In this document: in pieces, positions 53,148-62,342 of the stretch
Layout: the number at the start of each line of letters is the position of its first letter
How positions within the stretch are numbered: position 1 is the stretch's first letter
DNA from: Roseiconus nitratireducens
GTDB lineage: Bacteria > Planctomycetota > Planctomycetia > Pirellulales > Pirellulaceae
Assembly (NCBI RefSeq): GCF_008629675.1
Contig: NZ_VWOX01000023.1
Location: 30,109 to 94,108, forward strand
DNA: 64,000 nucleotides
Direction of reading: 5' to 3'
Notes under the pieces: generated by a model
What the model was told of the DNA's origin: nothing
What the model saw: the letters and a program-made list of their open reading frames with translations, nothing else
Database searches by the model: none
Translations under genes and position numbers: made by a program

Positions 53148-55088
53148 TCACCGGCTGGAGCTCACCGGCTGGAACTGAACCCAGCGGGTCCGAACGTCCC
53201 TGGCCGTCGGCAAGTGCCATGCAGCTTGCGGCCCGGACACAGGATCGCGAAAGACATGCGATTGCTGATGTTCACCACCGCTGTCAATCCAATCGTAGGT
53301 CACCTCCATCGGATCCGGCGTCCCGGTCTGGACGACCAGATGCGCTTCGGCGCGGAGGTAGCGTTTGCCTCCGTCGTTTTTAAACCGGATTCGCACCGGC
53401 TGATTTGGCGACGCCTCGATGTCTAGCGTCCCATAACAAAAACTTTGCGACCAGAAGTCGCCGGGCTCGTCCCCGCGACGGGGAATCTTCCAATCGGAAA
53501 CGATCGGAGTCCAATGGCGACCGTCATCTACACTGCATTCGATCTGGTACCGCACCTCGGGTGAGGGAGGATTCCCAGAGGCGACATGAGCCGCAGCGTA
53601 GACTCCGACAACCGGCCGATCGGCAGCCACTGAGAGTGTCACGGTTGACTGTCCAAAACCACCATCACTAAGAAACGCTTGAGCCAAATCGGCTTCCGGT
53701 CCGAACGAGACCACGGCGGTGGAGTTCGCTTCGTAGGTTACCTCCGTCCCCCCGTCCTTCAAGCGGGGAAGTACTGCCACGTTGGCCTGGCAGACAGTTT
53801 CGATCTGCAATTGCGCCCCCTCCAAATCATCGGCGCCGGTCCCGATGCGGAGCCAGTATTGCGAGTGACCCTTGACCCAATCCGTCAGGTCCAACTGATC
53901 ACCGACCATCTGCGCCGGTGACCAACGGTTCCCGGCATCAACGGAGACCGCGACGGGACTGTCCAGGTGACCGCGAATGACCAGACCGTTGCGACATCCG
54001 TCGTCATAAATTCCCCAGGGAGAAGCATTGGGGGGAGTCGCTGCGATGACGTAGGGTGTTTGAAATCCGAAAACGACTTCGTCACCGCTCTCGCGGACCA
54101 AAGCTTCACGGTAGTCCCCGGAGGCGAAATCAGGTTGATAAACGTATTGGACGTTCGCGTAGCGTGCCTGGCCGTTGCGATGATCCGTGCCGGAGACCGA
54201 ACCGTACATCTGATCCGGTTGGTTGACCCAAGTTCGTGATCGTTCGGGTCCGGGGATCGAATCGGTGTTGGCATTCCTTCCCCAAAACACAAACGTCTTG
54301 CCGTCTTGCAACCCGGGTGAGAAATAACGCCGCATTCGTTCGCCACGGCGCAGATGGACCATCGGCGGTGGACCGTCATAGCCGGCAAGGTATTCCGCGA
54401 CCGAGTATTGCCGGTAGGAAACCCCGTCATCGGGATGCAGTCCACAAACCAGCCACCCCTGCTGTTTTTCCGGATGGAAGCTTCGGTCGATCCAGCGATC
54501 GACGTTGTCCTGCATTTCGCCCAGTCCCAACAGCCTTCGGCCGGTTGGATCAAAAACAACCGTGGACAGATCATGGTCCAGCAAAGCCCAGCGTCCCTCG
54601 CCGTAATCGTCCCCCGCCAGAAACACTTCAAACGCGTTGTGACCCGCCGCCCCCACACCACGTCCCCGGGCATGGCCGAGCAAGTGTTCAAACTCCGCGG
54701 TCCATTGGGAATGCGTGGTACCGCAAAGTCCGAAACCGTAGGCGAACAGACCATTCCAATACTCCCGCAGCCGTGTGTCGCTGCCCTCGCGAAAACCTTC
54801 CCCCCACAGATCACGCCGCCCCGCTTCTCCGTGCCAATAGTGGGTGTTTCGCCACAACCAGGCGGCCAGCGCCTTGTCCTGGTCGGTCTGAACGCTACGG
54901 CCCGTGACGCGCCGATAGCATGCCGCCTGCGTTTCAAACAACCGCTCAAAAGTGGAAATGGCCAATTCACCGGGATACCACGGGTGGTCGGTCCGGATTT
55001 GGGGATTGCCAACTTCTGCACGGGCGGGCGTCGTCAGGCCGGGAATCGAAAGACCGAGCAGCAGCAAAAACAATTTGAAAGGCTTCAT
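53148..55088 (-). CDS. Secreted transglutaminase-like protein with beta-sandwich C-terminus
   Basis: About 646 residues; ATG 55088 gives a clean signal peptide (FKLFLLLLGLSIPGLTTPARA). The N-terminal half carries a transglutaminase-type triad: Cys122 (FGLCGTTHSQW), His150 (AAGHNAFEVFL) and Asp171 (ALLDHDLSTVVF). The C-terminal half is beta-rich, resembling exo-alpha-sialidase/BNR-type or discoidin-like sandwiches (ALVRESGDEVVFGFQTPYVI, RYQIECSVDDGRHWTPIVSD). A hydrolase or peptide-crosslinking role outside the cell is likely; the substrate is unknown. It diverges from the permease gene at 55245. Confidence 0.7.
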   Translation of the reverse strand: MKPFKLFLLLLGLSIPGLTTPARAEVGNPQIRTDHPWYPGELAISTFERLFETQAACYRRVTGRSVQTDQDKALAAWLWRNTHYWHGEAGRRDLWGEGFREGSDTRLREYWNGLFAYGFGLCGTTHSQWTAEFEHLLGHARGRGVGAAGHNAFEVFLAGDDYGEGRWALLDHDLSTVVFDPTGRRLLGLGEMQDNVDRWIDRSFHPEKQQGWLVCGLHPDDGVSYRQYSVAEYLAGYDGPPPMVHLRRGERMRRYFSPGLQDGKTFVFWGRNANTDSIPGPERSRTWVNQPDQMYGSVSGTDHRNGQARYANVQYVYQPDFASGDYREALVRESGDEVVFGFQTPYVIAATPPNASPWGIYDDGCRNGLVIRGHLDSPVAVSVDAGNRWSPAQMVGDQLDLTDWVKGHSQYWLRIGTGADDLEGAQLQIETVCQANVAVLPRLKDGGTEVTYEANSTAVVSFGPEADLAQAFLSDGGFGQSTVTLSVAADRPVVGVYAAAHVASGNPPSPEVRYQIECSVDDGRHWTPIVSDWKIPRRGDEPGDFWSQSFCYGTLDIEASPNQPVRIRFKNDGGKRYLRAEAHLVVQTGTPDPMEVTYDWIDSGGEHQQSHVFRDPVSGPQAAWHLPTARDVRTRWVQFQPVSSSR

Positions 55089-55244
55089 GGCGAATTGACG
55101 ATGCGGGTTTTCACGTGTCACGATCCGGTTAGACTCGCCAATTCTAACCATTCCCGTCTCCAACATCCGCTTCCCAGCGATTCTCGATCGTCCGTTTCGA
55201 CGAGTCGCATCGACCGGAAACCGTCAAAGGATCGCCCCGCTCCC

Positions 55245-56018
55245 ATGGATTTTGGTCAATTGGCTTGGTACCTGCTGCTGGTCGTGGCGGGCTTTATCGC
55301 GGGAGTCGTCAACACGATCGCGGGCGGCGGATCGTTCTTAACCCTGCCGACGCTGATGCTGTTCGGCCTGGACCCCAAATCGGCCAACGCGACGAATCGC
55401 GTGGCGGTCCTGTTCTCCAGCGGCGCTGCGGTTTCGACTTTTCACCGCCACGGCCATCTGGATCGTGGCCTGGCAAACCGGCTAACCATCCCCACGTTAT
55501 TGGGCGTCCCGTTTGGCACCACCCTGGCCGTGTATTTGCCGTCCGGAATCTTTGAACCCGTGTTTGGCGCAATCTTTCTTTGCATGGCCGCGGTCTTGAT
55601 CGCAAACCCCAAACGGATCGCCCAATCCAGCATCGCCAAACAGGCCCCTCGGAAACACATCACCGGAGTGTTCTTCGCCATCGGACTTTATGTCGGATTC
55701 ATTCAAGCGGGCATGGGCATTTTGATCCTGTTGGCGATGAGCCTGCTGCAGGGCGGGGACCTGGTCGCTTCCAACGCGGTCAAGAACTGGATTGCCTTCG
55801 CCGTGACGTTGGCCGCAACTGTCCTGTTCGCGTTTTACGGTTTGATCCATTGGATCCCGGGACTGGTCATGGCGGTCGGCAATGTTGCCGGCGGTGTCGT
55901 CGGAGCAAAGCTGGCCATCAAGAAGGGCAACCGGCTGATCTTTGCGTTCCTGATCACTGTCATGGTCGCGACCGGGCTGAAGCTGATCATCACCAGTCTT
56001 TATCGATGGCTGTCCTGA
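55245..56018 (+). CDS. TauE/SafE family sulfite exporter-like permease
   Basis: A 257-residue polytopic membrane protein with about eight helices. The TauE/SafE signature glycine motifs are clear: FIAGVVNTIAGGGSFLTLPT near the start and its repeat-half partner VGFIQAGMGILILLAMSLLQ in the middle. The family transports sulfite, sulfoacetate or other organosulfur anions. The position near two sulfatase genes is suggestive of sulfur handling, but it is not in an operon with them. Confidence 0.9.
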   Translation: MDFGQLAWYLLLVVAGFIAGVVNTIAGGGSFLTLPTLMLFGLDPKSANATNRVAVLFSSGAAVSTFHRHGHLDRGLANRLTIPTLLGVPFGTTLAVYLPSGIFEPVFGAIFLCMAAVLIANPKRIAQSSIAKQAPRKHITGVFFAIGLYVGFIQAGMGILILLAMSLLQGGDLVASNAVKNWIAFAVTLAATVLFAFYGLIHWIPGLVMAVGNVAGGVVGAKLAIKKGNRLIFAFLITVMVATGLKLIITSLYRWLS

Positions 56019-56103
56019 GCGGACGGCCCGTCGCCGCACATCGGCTGCAAATTGAATCCGCGAGTCTCGCCGATTTCAGTTCACTCGCTGGCGTCAACCG
56101 AAC

Positions 56104-56277
56104 CTACATGACCGGTGGAAAATAAACACGCCACAACAGGTCCAAGATCACCGAAACGGAAAACGTGACCAGCACCAGAAGGAACAAGACGAACATGGAT
56201 CGAGATCGGCGCACCGGTCGCTCCACCGTCGTGCGGATTCGATCAGGCGGCCGGTAGGGATTCTTGTCGTTGGGCAT
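56104..56277 (-). CDS. Small single-span membrane protein
   Basis: About 57 residues from ATG 56277 (MPNDKNPYRPPDR). A basic proline-containing N-terminus is followed by one strong helix (MFVLFLLVLVTFSVSVILDL). It lies convergent to the permease gene and upstream of nothing on its strand within 200 bp. No family recognised. Confidence 0.6.
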   Translation of the reverse strand: MPNDKNPYRPPDRIRTTVERPVRRSRSMFVLFLLVLVTFSVSVILDLLWRVYFPPVM

Positions 56278-56366
56278 CCCGAACCATAAAAACGCTTGGG
56301 CGGCCCGAACGCACGGGCCATCGAATGAACGGGCCATGAACTTGCATTCATGTCATCGCTTGGCAA

Positions 56367-58631
56367 TCAATCCACTTTCAATGTCACTTCGGATTCCGAA
56401 TACTGAATCCGGAACCGATGCCCATCGGTGCTGACGACGCGGTCGCGGGAATTGTCAAACCGGCCGGTGACACGATCTGCCTTCACAATCGTCCAGGTTT
56501 CGTCCGGCGCGGGCCGAAAACCGGGACCGACGCGCACCGTCAACGTCCCCGCCAATGCCGCCCGTCCATCAACGTTCAGCAATGCCTGCTCGTCCGGGGG
56601 CAGAGTGATCGTCAATTCAGCTTCATCGGTTTGCCGGTAGTCGCCGTGCACGTGCAGTGGTGAAGGGTCACCACCGTCGATTTGGACACGACCGTGATTG
56701 AAAACCGTTCCCTGGATCGTTCCGTGTCCCCGAAGGGTTCCCCCGGGAAGGTTTTCGATCCAACGCAACGTGGAGACGGTTCCGCCATCGATTGAAAGCA
56801 CTCCTTGCTTGCCGATGCGAATCTCGTTGCGTCCGGTCAAGTTGATGCCTGGTTGGAGAACCAGAAACTGGGCGCCCCCGCCGTGCTGGTCGCCGCGAAT
56901 CTCCAGTGCCAGAAACTGCAGATCGGAATCCGCTTTCGCCACGCTGGAAACCGGGCCCGAATTCTCCATCCGCGCCGTCCATGACAATTGCGGCGCTCCA
57001 TCGTCGACTTGATAGGTCACACCGGCGTTGGCGTAGCGATACTCCGACCAATTCGCCGCATCCGCGGCGCTGGCACCATCGGGTCCGGTCCACTGGTGGT
57101 AGGTATTGGCAAAGCCACGCGGTTCGGTGACACGCTCTCCCAACAGCAACTCATGCAACGCTTCCACCATGGTCGGATGATCGCCGGCGATGTCATTCGA
57201 TTCCGACGGATCTTCCCGCAAGTCATACAAAGTCAGGTTGGGAGGACCACCGCGTCGCCCGTCCACACGGATCAATTTGTAGCGGTCCCGGATGATGGAC
57301 TGCCCGTTGCCGGCTTCATGGATGATAAATTCGCGTTCTCTTTGTTGATCGCTGCCCTGCAAGAAGGGCGCGATCGACATACCATCAATGCCCAGCGGGA
57401 TCTCGGCCCCGGCCAGTTCGCAAAACGTGGGCAGCAAATCAGTGACGTCGACCACGCGTTGGCAATTGGTCCCGGCCTGCAAACGCGAGTCCTCTCGGAT
57501 CATCGCCGGCCATCGCATCACCAGCGGGACGCGGATGCCACCTTCCTGAATCATCCCCTTGGTTCCGCGCAACCCGCCGTTGGCGTCCAATTGGGCGTTG
57601 TTTCTTCCCCGGGGACCCCCGTTGTCGGACTGAAAGACGATCAAAGTATTGTTGGCGATGGAGTCGGATGGGTCACCGTCATTGTTAGGATCCTGCAACG
57701 CATCGAACAGGTTTCCAAAGTGGGCATCGATGCGTGTCACCATCGCCGCCCACTGTCGTGTTTGGTCGTCCAACGAGTCGAACCAGGGGTCGTCGTCATA
57801 GGCTTGGTCCCATTTCGGCAACGTGGAAATCTGCCCAAAGGGTGCGTGTGGGATTTGCACCGCCAGCAAGCCAAAAAAGGGTCGGCCCGTTTCGTTGTAC
57901 TGGGTTCCCTGTGAACGGATGAAGTCTAGCGCGGCGAACGCGTACGAGTCGTCGCAGTAAGCGGTCTCCGGGTACTCACCGTGGTTCTGCATGGCCGGCG
58001 TGTCGGGATAATCGCCGTCGCCTTGATAGCGGGTCATCGAATTGGGAACCAGTTCGACACCGCCGGTCGATCCCAGTGACGCGGGTGCCTTCCAGAGTGT
58101 CGGCTGAAAGAAGGTGTGGGCGCGAACGTGGTGCAACTCCGCCAGGACGTGTTGGTATCCATGGCTGGTCGGAAGCGTTTGCACGTTCTGAATGACCGGC
58201 CCCACACGATCTTTCGATCCCCCGTATCCCCACTTGCCCCAGTAGCCGGTGACGTAGCCGGCCGCCGACAGGGCGTCGCCGATCAAGACATCGTCGGCCC
58301 GCATTGCCTTTTTGGCGTTGTCCGGATCGTTGCGGTCGGCAAACGTGTGTCCCTGGTGGAACCCCGACTGCTGAGACGACCTGGCCGGCGAGCACACGTG
58401 GCAACCGTACCCGCGGGTGAAATTCAGTCCTTCGGCGGCCAGCCGATTCAAGTTGGGCGTCCGCACGTAAGGCTGACCGGCTGCTTGCCGCTGCGCCTGG
58501 CCGTTGGGACCGATCGATCCCCATCCCATGTCGTCGACGTACAAGTACAGGATGTTGGGGCGGGGCGGCTCGGCGGCACCGACGGACGTCGCGCAAGCCA
58601 CCAGTGCGAGCACAAAAAAAATCGATTTCAT
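56367..58631 (-). CDS. Secreted sulfatase with beta-helix-like C-terminal extension
   Basis: About 754 residues; ATG 58631 gives signal peptide MKSIFFVLALVACATSVGAA. The N-terminal sulfatase domain has the metal-site start PNILYLYVDDMGWG and the formylglycine signature Cys80-Ser-Pro-Ala-Arg84 (HVCSPARSSQQSG). Later metal residues appear in FQSDNGGPRGRN. After about residue 535 the chain turns into repetitive beta sequence (NEIRIGKQGVLSIDGGTVST, GGTLRGHGTIQGTVFNHGRV), like the passenger part of autotransporter-associated proteins. It probably removes sulfate from marine polysaccharides outside the cytoplasm. Confidence 0.92.
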   Translation of the reverse strand: MKSIFFVLALVACATSVGAAEPPRPNILYLYVDDMGWGSIGPNGQAQRQAAGQPYVRTPNLNRLAAEGLNFTRGYGCHVCSPARSSQQSGFHQGHTFADRNDPDNAKKAMRADDVLIGDALSAAGYVTGYWGKWGYGGSKDRVGPVIQNVQTLPTSHGYQHVLAELHHVRAHTFFQPTLWKAPASLGSTGGVELVPNSMTRYQGDGDYPDTPAMQNHGEYPETAYCDDSYAFAALDFIRSQGTQYNETGRPFFGLLAVQIPHAPFGQISTLPKWDQAYDDDPWFDSLDDQTRQWAAMVTRIDAHFGNLFDALQDPNNDGDPSDSIANNTLIVFQSDNGGPRGRNNAQLDANGGLRGTKGMIQEGGIRVPLVMRWPAMIREDSRLQAGTNCQRVVDVTDLLPTFCELAGAEIPLGIDGMSIAPFLQGSDQQREREFIIHEAGNGQSIIRDRYKLIRVDGRRGGPPNLTLYDLREDPSESNDIAGDHPTMVEALHELLLGERVTEPRGFANTYHQWTGPDGASAADAANWSEYRYANAGVTYQVDDGAPQLSWTARMENSGPVSSVAKADSDLQFLALEIRGDQHGGGAQFLVLQPGINLTGRNEIRIGKQGVLSIDGGTVSTLRWIENLPGGTLRGHGTIQGTVFNHGRVQIDGGDPSPLHVHGDYRQTDEAELTITLPPDEQALLNVDGRAALAGTLTVRVGPGFRPAPDETWTIVKADRVTGRFDNSRDRVVSTDGHRFRIQYSESEVTLKVD

Positions 58632-58900
58632 TTCAAGACCGCAATCATCGTGAAGATATTTTTCGTGGAGCGTCGGGACGAGAAACAGCGGGGGTTTCCT
58701 AGTCAACGGACGTGCCGAGCATTTTTCCCGGACAGCAGCGTTGGCCCCCAAAGCCAACACGTTGGACGCAGCAAGAACCGACGATTGTAGTGTCTCGTGG
58801 CAATGTCCGTTCAGACGACCATTCAGCGAAGTGGGGCTCGATCATCGAATCGATAGGCATCCGGTTGTGTTGTGCGTCAAAGCCGTCGGATTGGGACAGG

Positions 58901-60391
58901 TCACTTGCCTAACGAAGCCGTCCGCGGCCGACTCCGACCTTGATCGACGATCGTTTCCATGTCGGCCTTCAGTCGGGCCACAATTTCCGGCCGATCTTCG
59001 TACAGGTTGTTGGATTCGGAACGGTCTTCAGCCAGGTTGTACAATTGGCCCGCCGGATCGTCTGGTCCCGCGGGGATTCGTTTCGGCTTCGAGAAGCCGC
59101 CGGACCCCAAACCGGTAATTAGCTTCCAATCACCGCTGCGGATCGTCATCATCGAAGCAACACTGCCGGCGCGCATCACGAACTGGCTTCGTACGGCAGC
59201 CCGCGGCGCATCGACGCCTGTCAGTTCCGAAAGGAAGCTAAAACTGTCCGGCGCGGCGTCGTCCGGCAGTTCGATTTCGAACAGATCCGCCAGCGTCGCC
59301 AACAGATCAGTGAAGCAGACCAGGTGGTCACTTTGCGTGGCGGGCTGGACGCGTTTCGGCCAACGGACGATGAACGGCATGCGGTGCCCGGCTTCCCAAG
59401 CGTCCGCCTTCATCCCCCGCAGTCCGCCGGCGGAATCGTGGCCAAAGCGTTCGACGTCCCGGTCGTACCAGCACGGCCCGTTGTCCGACGTGAAGATCAC
59501 CAGGGTGTCGTCTTCCATGTTCGACTCACGAAGCGTTTCTAGGACGCGTCCGATTTGGGCATCCACCATCATCATGAAGTCACCGTACAGGCCCGCACCG
59601 CTTTGACCGACATACTGCTCATCGGGCAACCAGGGTGTGTGGGGTGCCGGGTAGGCCAGGTACAACATCAACGGGTTTGACTCGGAGCCGACGTCGGAAG
59701 CGTGTCGTTGAATCACGTCGACCGCTTCCTGGGTGAAGCGGGGCAAAACTTCTTTCAACGACAGATCGGGGGCGATACCGCCGGCACGCCAGAACGCACC
59801 CTGAATGGGCGACCAGCCTTCGCTGTGATTCGCTGCAATCGTTTCCGTGGGAGCCTGAACGGCCCGGTCATTACGGATGTAGAAGTACGGCGGGATGTCG
59901 GTCGATGCGCGGATCCCAAAGAACTGATCAAAGCCGCAATCGACCGGGCCGCCCGGTAGCGGCTTGTCATAGCCGTCCTCGGCGAACCCCAGATGCCACT
60001 TGCCGACCATTGCGGTGCGGTAACCGTTTGATTTTGCCAGCGACGCAATCGTCATTTGACCAGGCTCAATCAGCGGCTGTCGCGGCCAAACACGGACGTC
60101 CGTTCGAAACGGGTACCGTCCGGTCATCAGTCCGTAACGCGACATGTGGCAAAGCGGGCCCGGAGCATGTGCGTCGGTAAAACGCATCCCGTGTTGGGCC
60201 AACGAATCGATGTGGGGCGTGGGAATCTTTGACTGCGAATTAAAACATCCCGGATCGCCATAGCCCATGTCGTCCACCAGGATGACCACAATGTTCGGCC
60301 GAGAGACCTCCGCATTGGCGGGCGGCATCCCACCGCTGGACAAAATGCAGCCGAGCAGGAGGACGGCGAAAGTGCGAGTTCTGATGTTCAT
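58901..60391 (-). CDS. Secreted sulfatase with deviant active-site signature
   Basis: A 496-residue arylsulfatase-type protein with signal peptide (AVLLLGCILSSGGMPPANA). Metal-binding motifs are intact: NIVVILVDDMGYGDPGC at the start, MVGKWHLGFAEDGYDKPLP in the middle, and FTSDNGPCWYDRD later. The formylglycine signature is Cys81-His-Met-Ser-Arg85, followed by YGLMTGRYP, so the usual proline is methionine. It is read in the same direction as the other sulfatase, 269 bp upstream of it; that gap shows no other feature. Whether the cysteine is converted to formylglycine is open. Confidence 0.88.
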   Translation of the reverse strand: MNIRTRTFAVLLLGCILSSGGMPPANAEVSRPNIVVILVDDMGYGDPGCFNSQSKIPTPHIDSLAQHGMRFTDAHAPGPLCHMSRYGLMTGRYPFRTDVRVWPRQPLIEPGQMTIASLAKSNGYRTAMVGKWHLGFAEDGYDKPLPGGPVDCGFDQFFGIRASTDIPPYFYIRNDRAVQAPTETIAANHSEGWSPIQGAFWRAGGIAPDLSLKEVLPRFTQEAVDVIQRHASDVGSESNPLMLYLAYPAPHTPWLPDEQYVGQSGAGLYGDFMMMVDAQIGRVLETLRESNMEDDTLVIFTSDNGPCWYDRDVERFGHDSAGGLRGMKADAWEAGHRMPFIVRWPKRVQPATQSDHLVCFTDLLATLADLFEIELPDDAAPDSFSFLSELTGVDAPRAAVRSQFVMRAGSVASMMTIRSGDWKLITGLGSGGFSKPKRIPAGPDDPAGQLYNLAEDRSESNNLYEDRPEIVARLKADMETIVDQGRSRPRTASLGK

Positions 60392-60504
60392 GGTCGGTCG
60401 TGGGTGGGGTCATCAATGAAACGGTTGTGGAACCATCCGATTGCAACCGACTGTACCAGATCTGTATTCACCGCTGCCCAGCGGGCCGGCCGCCGAAACG
60501 CCAA

Positions 60505-60526
60505 TCGACCGGTCTGCACCGGTCGA
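60505..60526. promoter_or_regulatory. 9-bp perfect inverted repeat in divergent promoter region
   Basis: TCGACCGGT-CTGC-ACCGGTCGA lies in the 245-bp gap between the divergent sulfatase and YbjN genes. The shape fits a dimeric regulator's operator; no regulator gene is nearby. Confidence 0.4.
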
Positions 60527-60636
60527 AACCGTTGACCGATGGCCGCGGCCGCCGCATTGAACGCATCGGACACGCGTCTCCGACGGGCCGCGCGAGCCTC
60601 GACTCCGGCCTTGTGAATTCTGTTGTGACTCGTAGG

Positions 60637-61101
60637 ATGAAGTTGCTCGCGTTGGGCGATTTCCTCCCCGCAGTCCAGATCGTTATGCAATTTCCTGAAG
60701 TCTTGTTGCCCAAAGATATCACTCTGGAGACCTTGCAGGCATTGTACGACCGGTCCGGGTTGGAAACGAAAATCGACGCCGACGGCGATCTGGTCATCAC
60801 GCGTGGGGTTTCTGCTTACGTGATGCTTTCCGAGCAAGCGAATCGAGTCTTGCTGCTGACCTTTGTCGGGATCAAAGAGGAGATCAGCCGCAATCAGAAG
60901 CTGGAATTTGCTAACCGCGTCAACAACGAAATCGCCGCCGTGAGGGCGCACGTCAATTCTCGCGAGGGCGTCGTTTTCGATTACCACGTCCCCATCGAAG
61001 GCGGGGTGACCAGCGAGGCGTTTCTGGCGGCGACCGATTTCTTTTTGATCGCAATTGCGCATGCGATCGACCGTTGCGACCAGGACGACATCGTTCGTTG
61101 A
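60637..61101 (+). CDS. YbjN domain protein
   Basis: About 154 residues from ATG 60637; ATG 60685 (MQFPEV) is an equally possible start. The YbjN fold is visible in ITLETLQALYDRSGLETKID, ADGDLVITRG and KLEFANRVNNEIAAVRAHVN, with a final helix FLAATDFFLIAIAHAID. YbjN is a type III secretion-chaperone-like fold of unclear role, linked in E. coli to stress and motility control. Confidence 0.7.
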   Translation: MKLLALGDFLPAVQIVMQFPEVLLPKDITLETLQALYDRSGLETKIDADGDLVITRGVSAYVMLSEQANRVLLLTFVGIKEEISRNQKLEFANRVNNEIAAVRAHVNSREGVVFDYHVPIEGGVTSEAFLAATDFFLIAIAHAIDRCDQDDIVR

Positions 61102-61193
61102 TTCGGCGACGGTCGGTCAATCGGGGTGCATTCGTCCGGTAGGACCATGGCCAAATCTTCACGCTCACTTCGCGGGGTCGCGAGTCATCGCCA

Positions 61194-61277
61194 GATTTCC
61201 ACGCTCTGGCCAGCGTGGCTACGCTCAAGGATCTCCACGCTCTGGCGAGCGTGGGTACGCTGAAGGATTTCCACGCG
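61194..61277. repeat. 36-bp tandem repeat with hairpins (2.3 copies)
   Basis: Units at 61194-61229 and 61230-61265, with a partial third to 61277. Each contains the stem CCACGCT/AGCGTGG or a close variant. An 18-bp piece also occurs at 43877-43894. The gap 61102-61429 holds no gene besides this repeat. Confidence 0.8.
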
Positions 61278-61429
61278 ACGGGAACGGGGCGTGATCCGGA
61301 CAAACCGCCTGGATTCAGGCGGCAAGAAAATCGAGGCCGCCCGACTACACTGTTGGCATCCCCACACCGCTGGCCACCCGGGGGCCAGTATTCCAGAATC
61401 TTCACGTGCGACGCATCCCCGAGTCTTCC

Positions 61430-62335
61430 ATGGACCGAAATCCGTCTTTGCGGGCAAGTCCCCCTATGCGACCGGTGTTGATCACCGGATCGTCCAGTGG
61501 AATCGGGCGTGCCTGTGCTTTGGATCTCGATCGAGCTGGCTTTTCAGTATTTGCCGGCGTGCGACGTCCAAGCGATGCGGATGCGCTGCGTGCCGAAGCC
61601 TCTCCGAACCTGAAACCGGTGATTCTGGACGTCACCGACGCGGAATCGGTTCGCCAAGCGGCGGACTTCATCGGGGATTCGGTCGGACCGGCGGGCCTTT
61701 GCGGCGTGGTCAACAACGCCGGCATCAGCGTCGCTTGCGTGTTGGAATACCTGCCACTGGAACAGCTCCGCCGACAATTCGAAGTCAACGTGTTTGGCGT
61801 TCTGACCGTCACCCAGTCCATGCTTCCGCTATTGCGATCCGCCCGTGGTCGCGTGGTGAATATCAGTTCGCTGAGTGGTTTGACCGCCGGTCCCTACGTC
61901 GGTCCGTATGCGGCATCCAAGCACGCGTTGGAAGCGATCAGCGATTCGCTGCGATTGGAGCTGCGAGGATTTGGCATTGATGTTGCTGTGATCGAACCCG
62001 CCGACATCGACACTCCGATTTGGGAAAAGTCGCAACGGATGGCCGACACGCTGCGAGACGAAGTGCTGGAATCGATCGGCGACCGGATTCCGCAAGAGGT
62101 CCAGGATGTCTACCGCAATGACATCGTGAGCATGCGACAGGCAACGGAACGTTTTGCCGCGAGCGCCATTCCGGTCCATCGGGTCGTCCGCGCCGTCAAT
62201 CACGCTTTGACCTCGCGGCGTCCCAAGACCCGTTATCGCGTCGGCGCGAAGACTTGGGGCGTTGCCCACGTGTTGAGACGGTTGCCGGACCGACTTCGCG
62301 ACCACGTCGTGCTTCGCAGTCTTGGAATGAGGTGA
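61430..62335 (+). CDS. Short-chain dehydrogenase/reductase
   Basis: About 301 residues from ATG 61430. Motifs: TGSSSGIG cofactor loop, VVNNAGISVACVLEYL, catalytic Ser in VNISSLSG and Tyr-x-x-x-Lys in YAASKHALE. The Arg after the second strand (AGVRRPSDAD) favours NADP(H). Residues such as VIEPADIDTPIWEK place it near retinol/11-beta-hydroxysteroid-type SDRs. It is followed after seven bases by a second SDR gene, so they form an operon; the substrate is unknown. Confidence 0.9.
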   Translation: MDRNPSLRASPPMRPVLITGSSSGIGRACALDLDRAGFSVFAGVRRPSDADALRAEASPNLKPVILDVTDAESVRQAADFIGDSVGPAGLCGVVNNAGISVACVLEYLPLEQLRRQFEVNVFGVLTVTQSMLPLLRSARGRVVNISSLSGLTAGPYVGPYAASKHALEAISDSLRLELRGFGIDVAVIEPADIDTPIWEKSQRMADTLRDEVLESIGDRIPQEVQDVYRNDIVSMRQATERFAASAIPVHRVVRAVNHALTSRRPKTRYRVGAKTWGVAHVLRRLPDRLRDHVVLRSLGMR

Positions 62336-62342
62336 TCAGATC

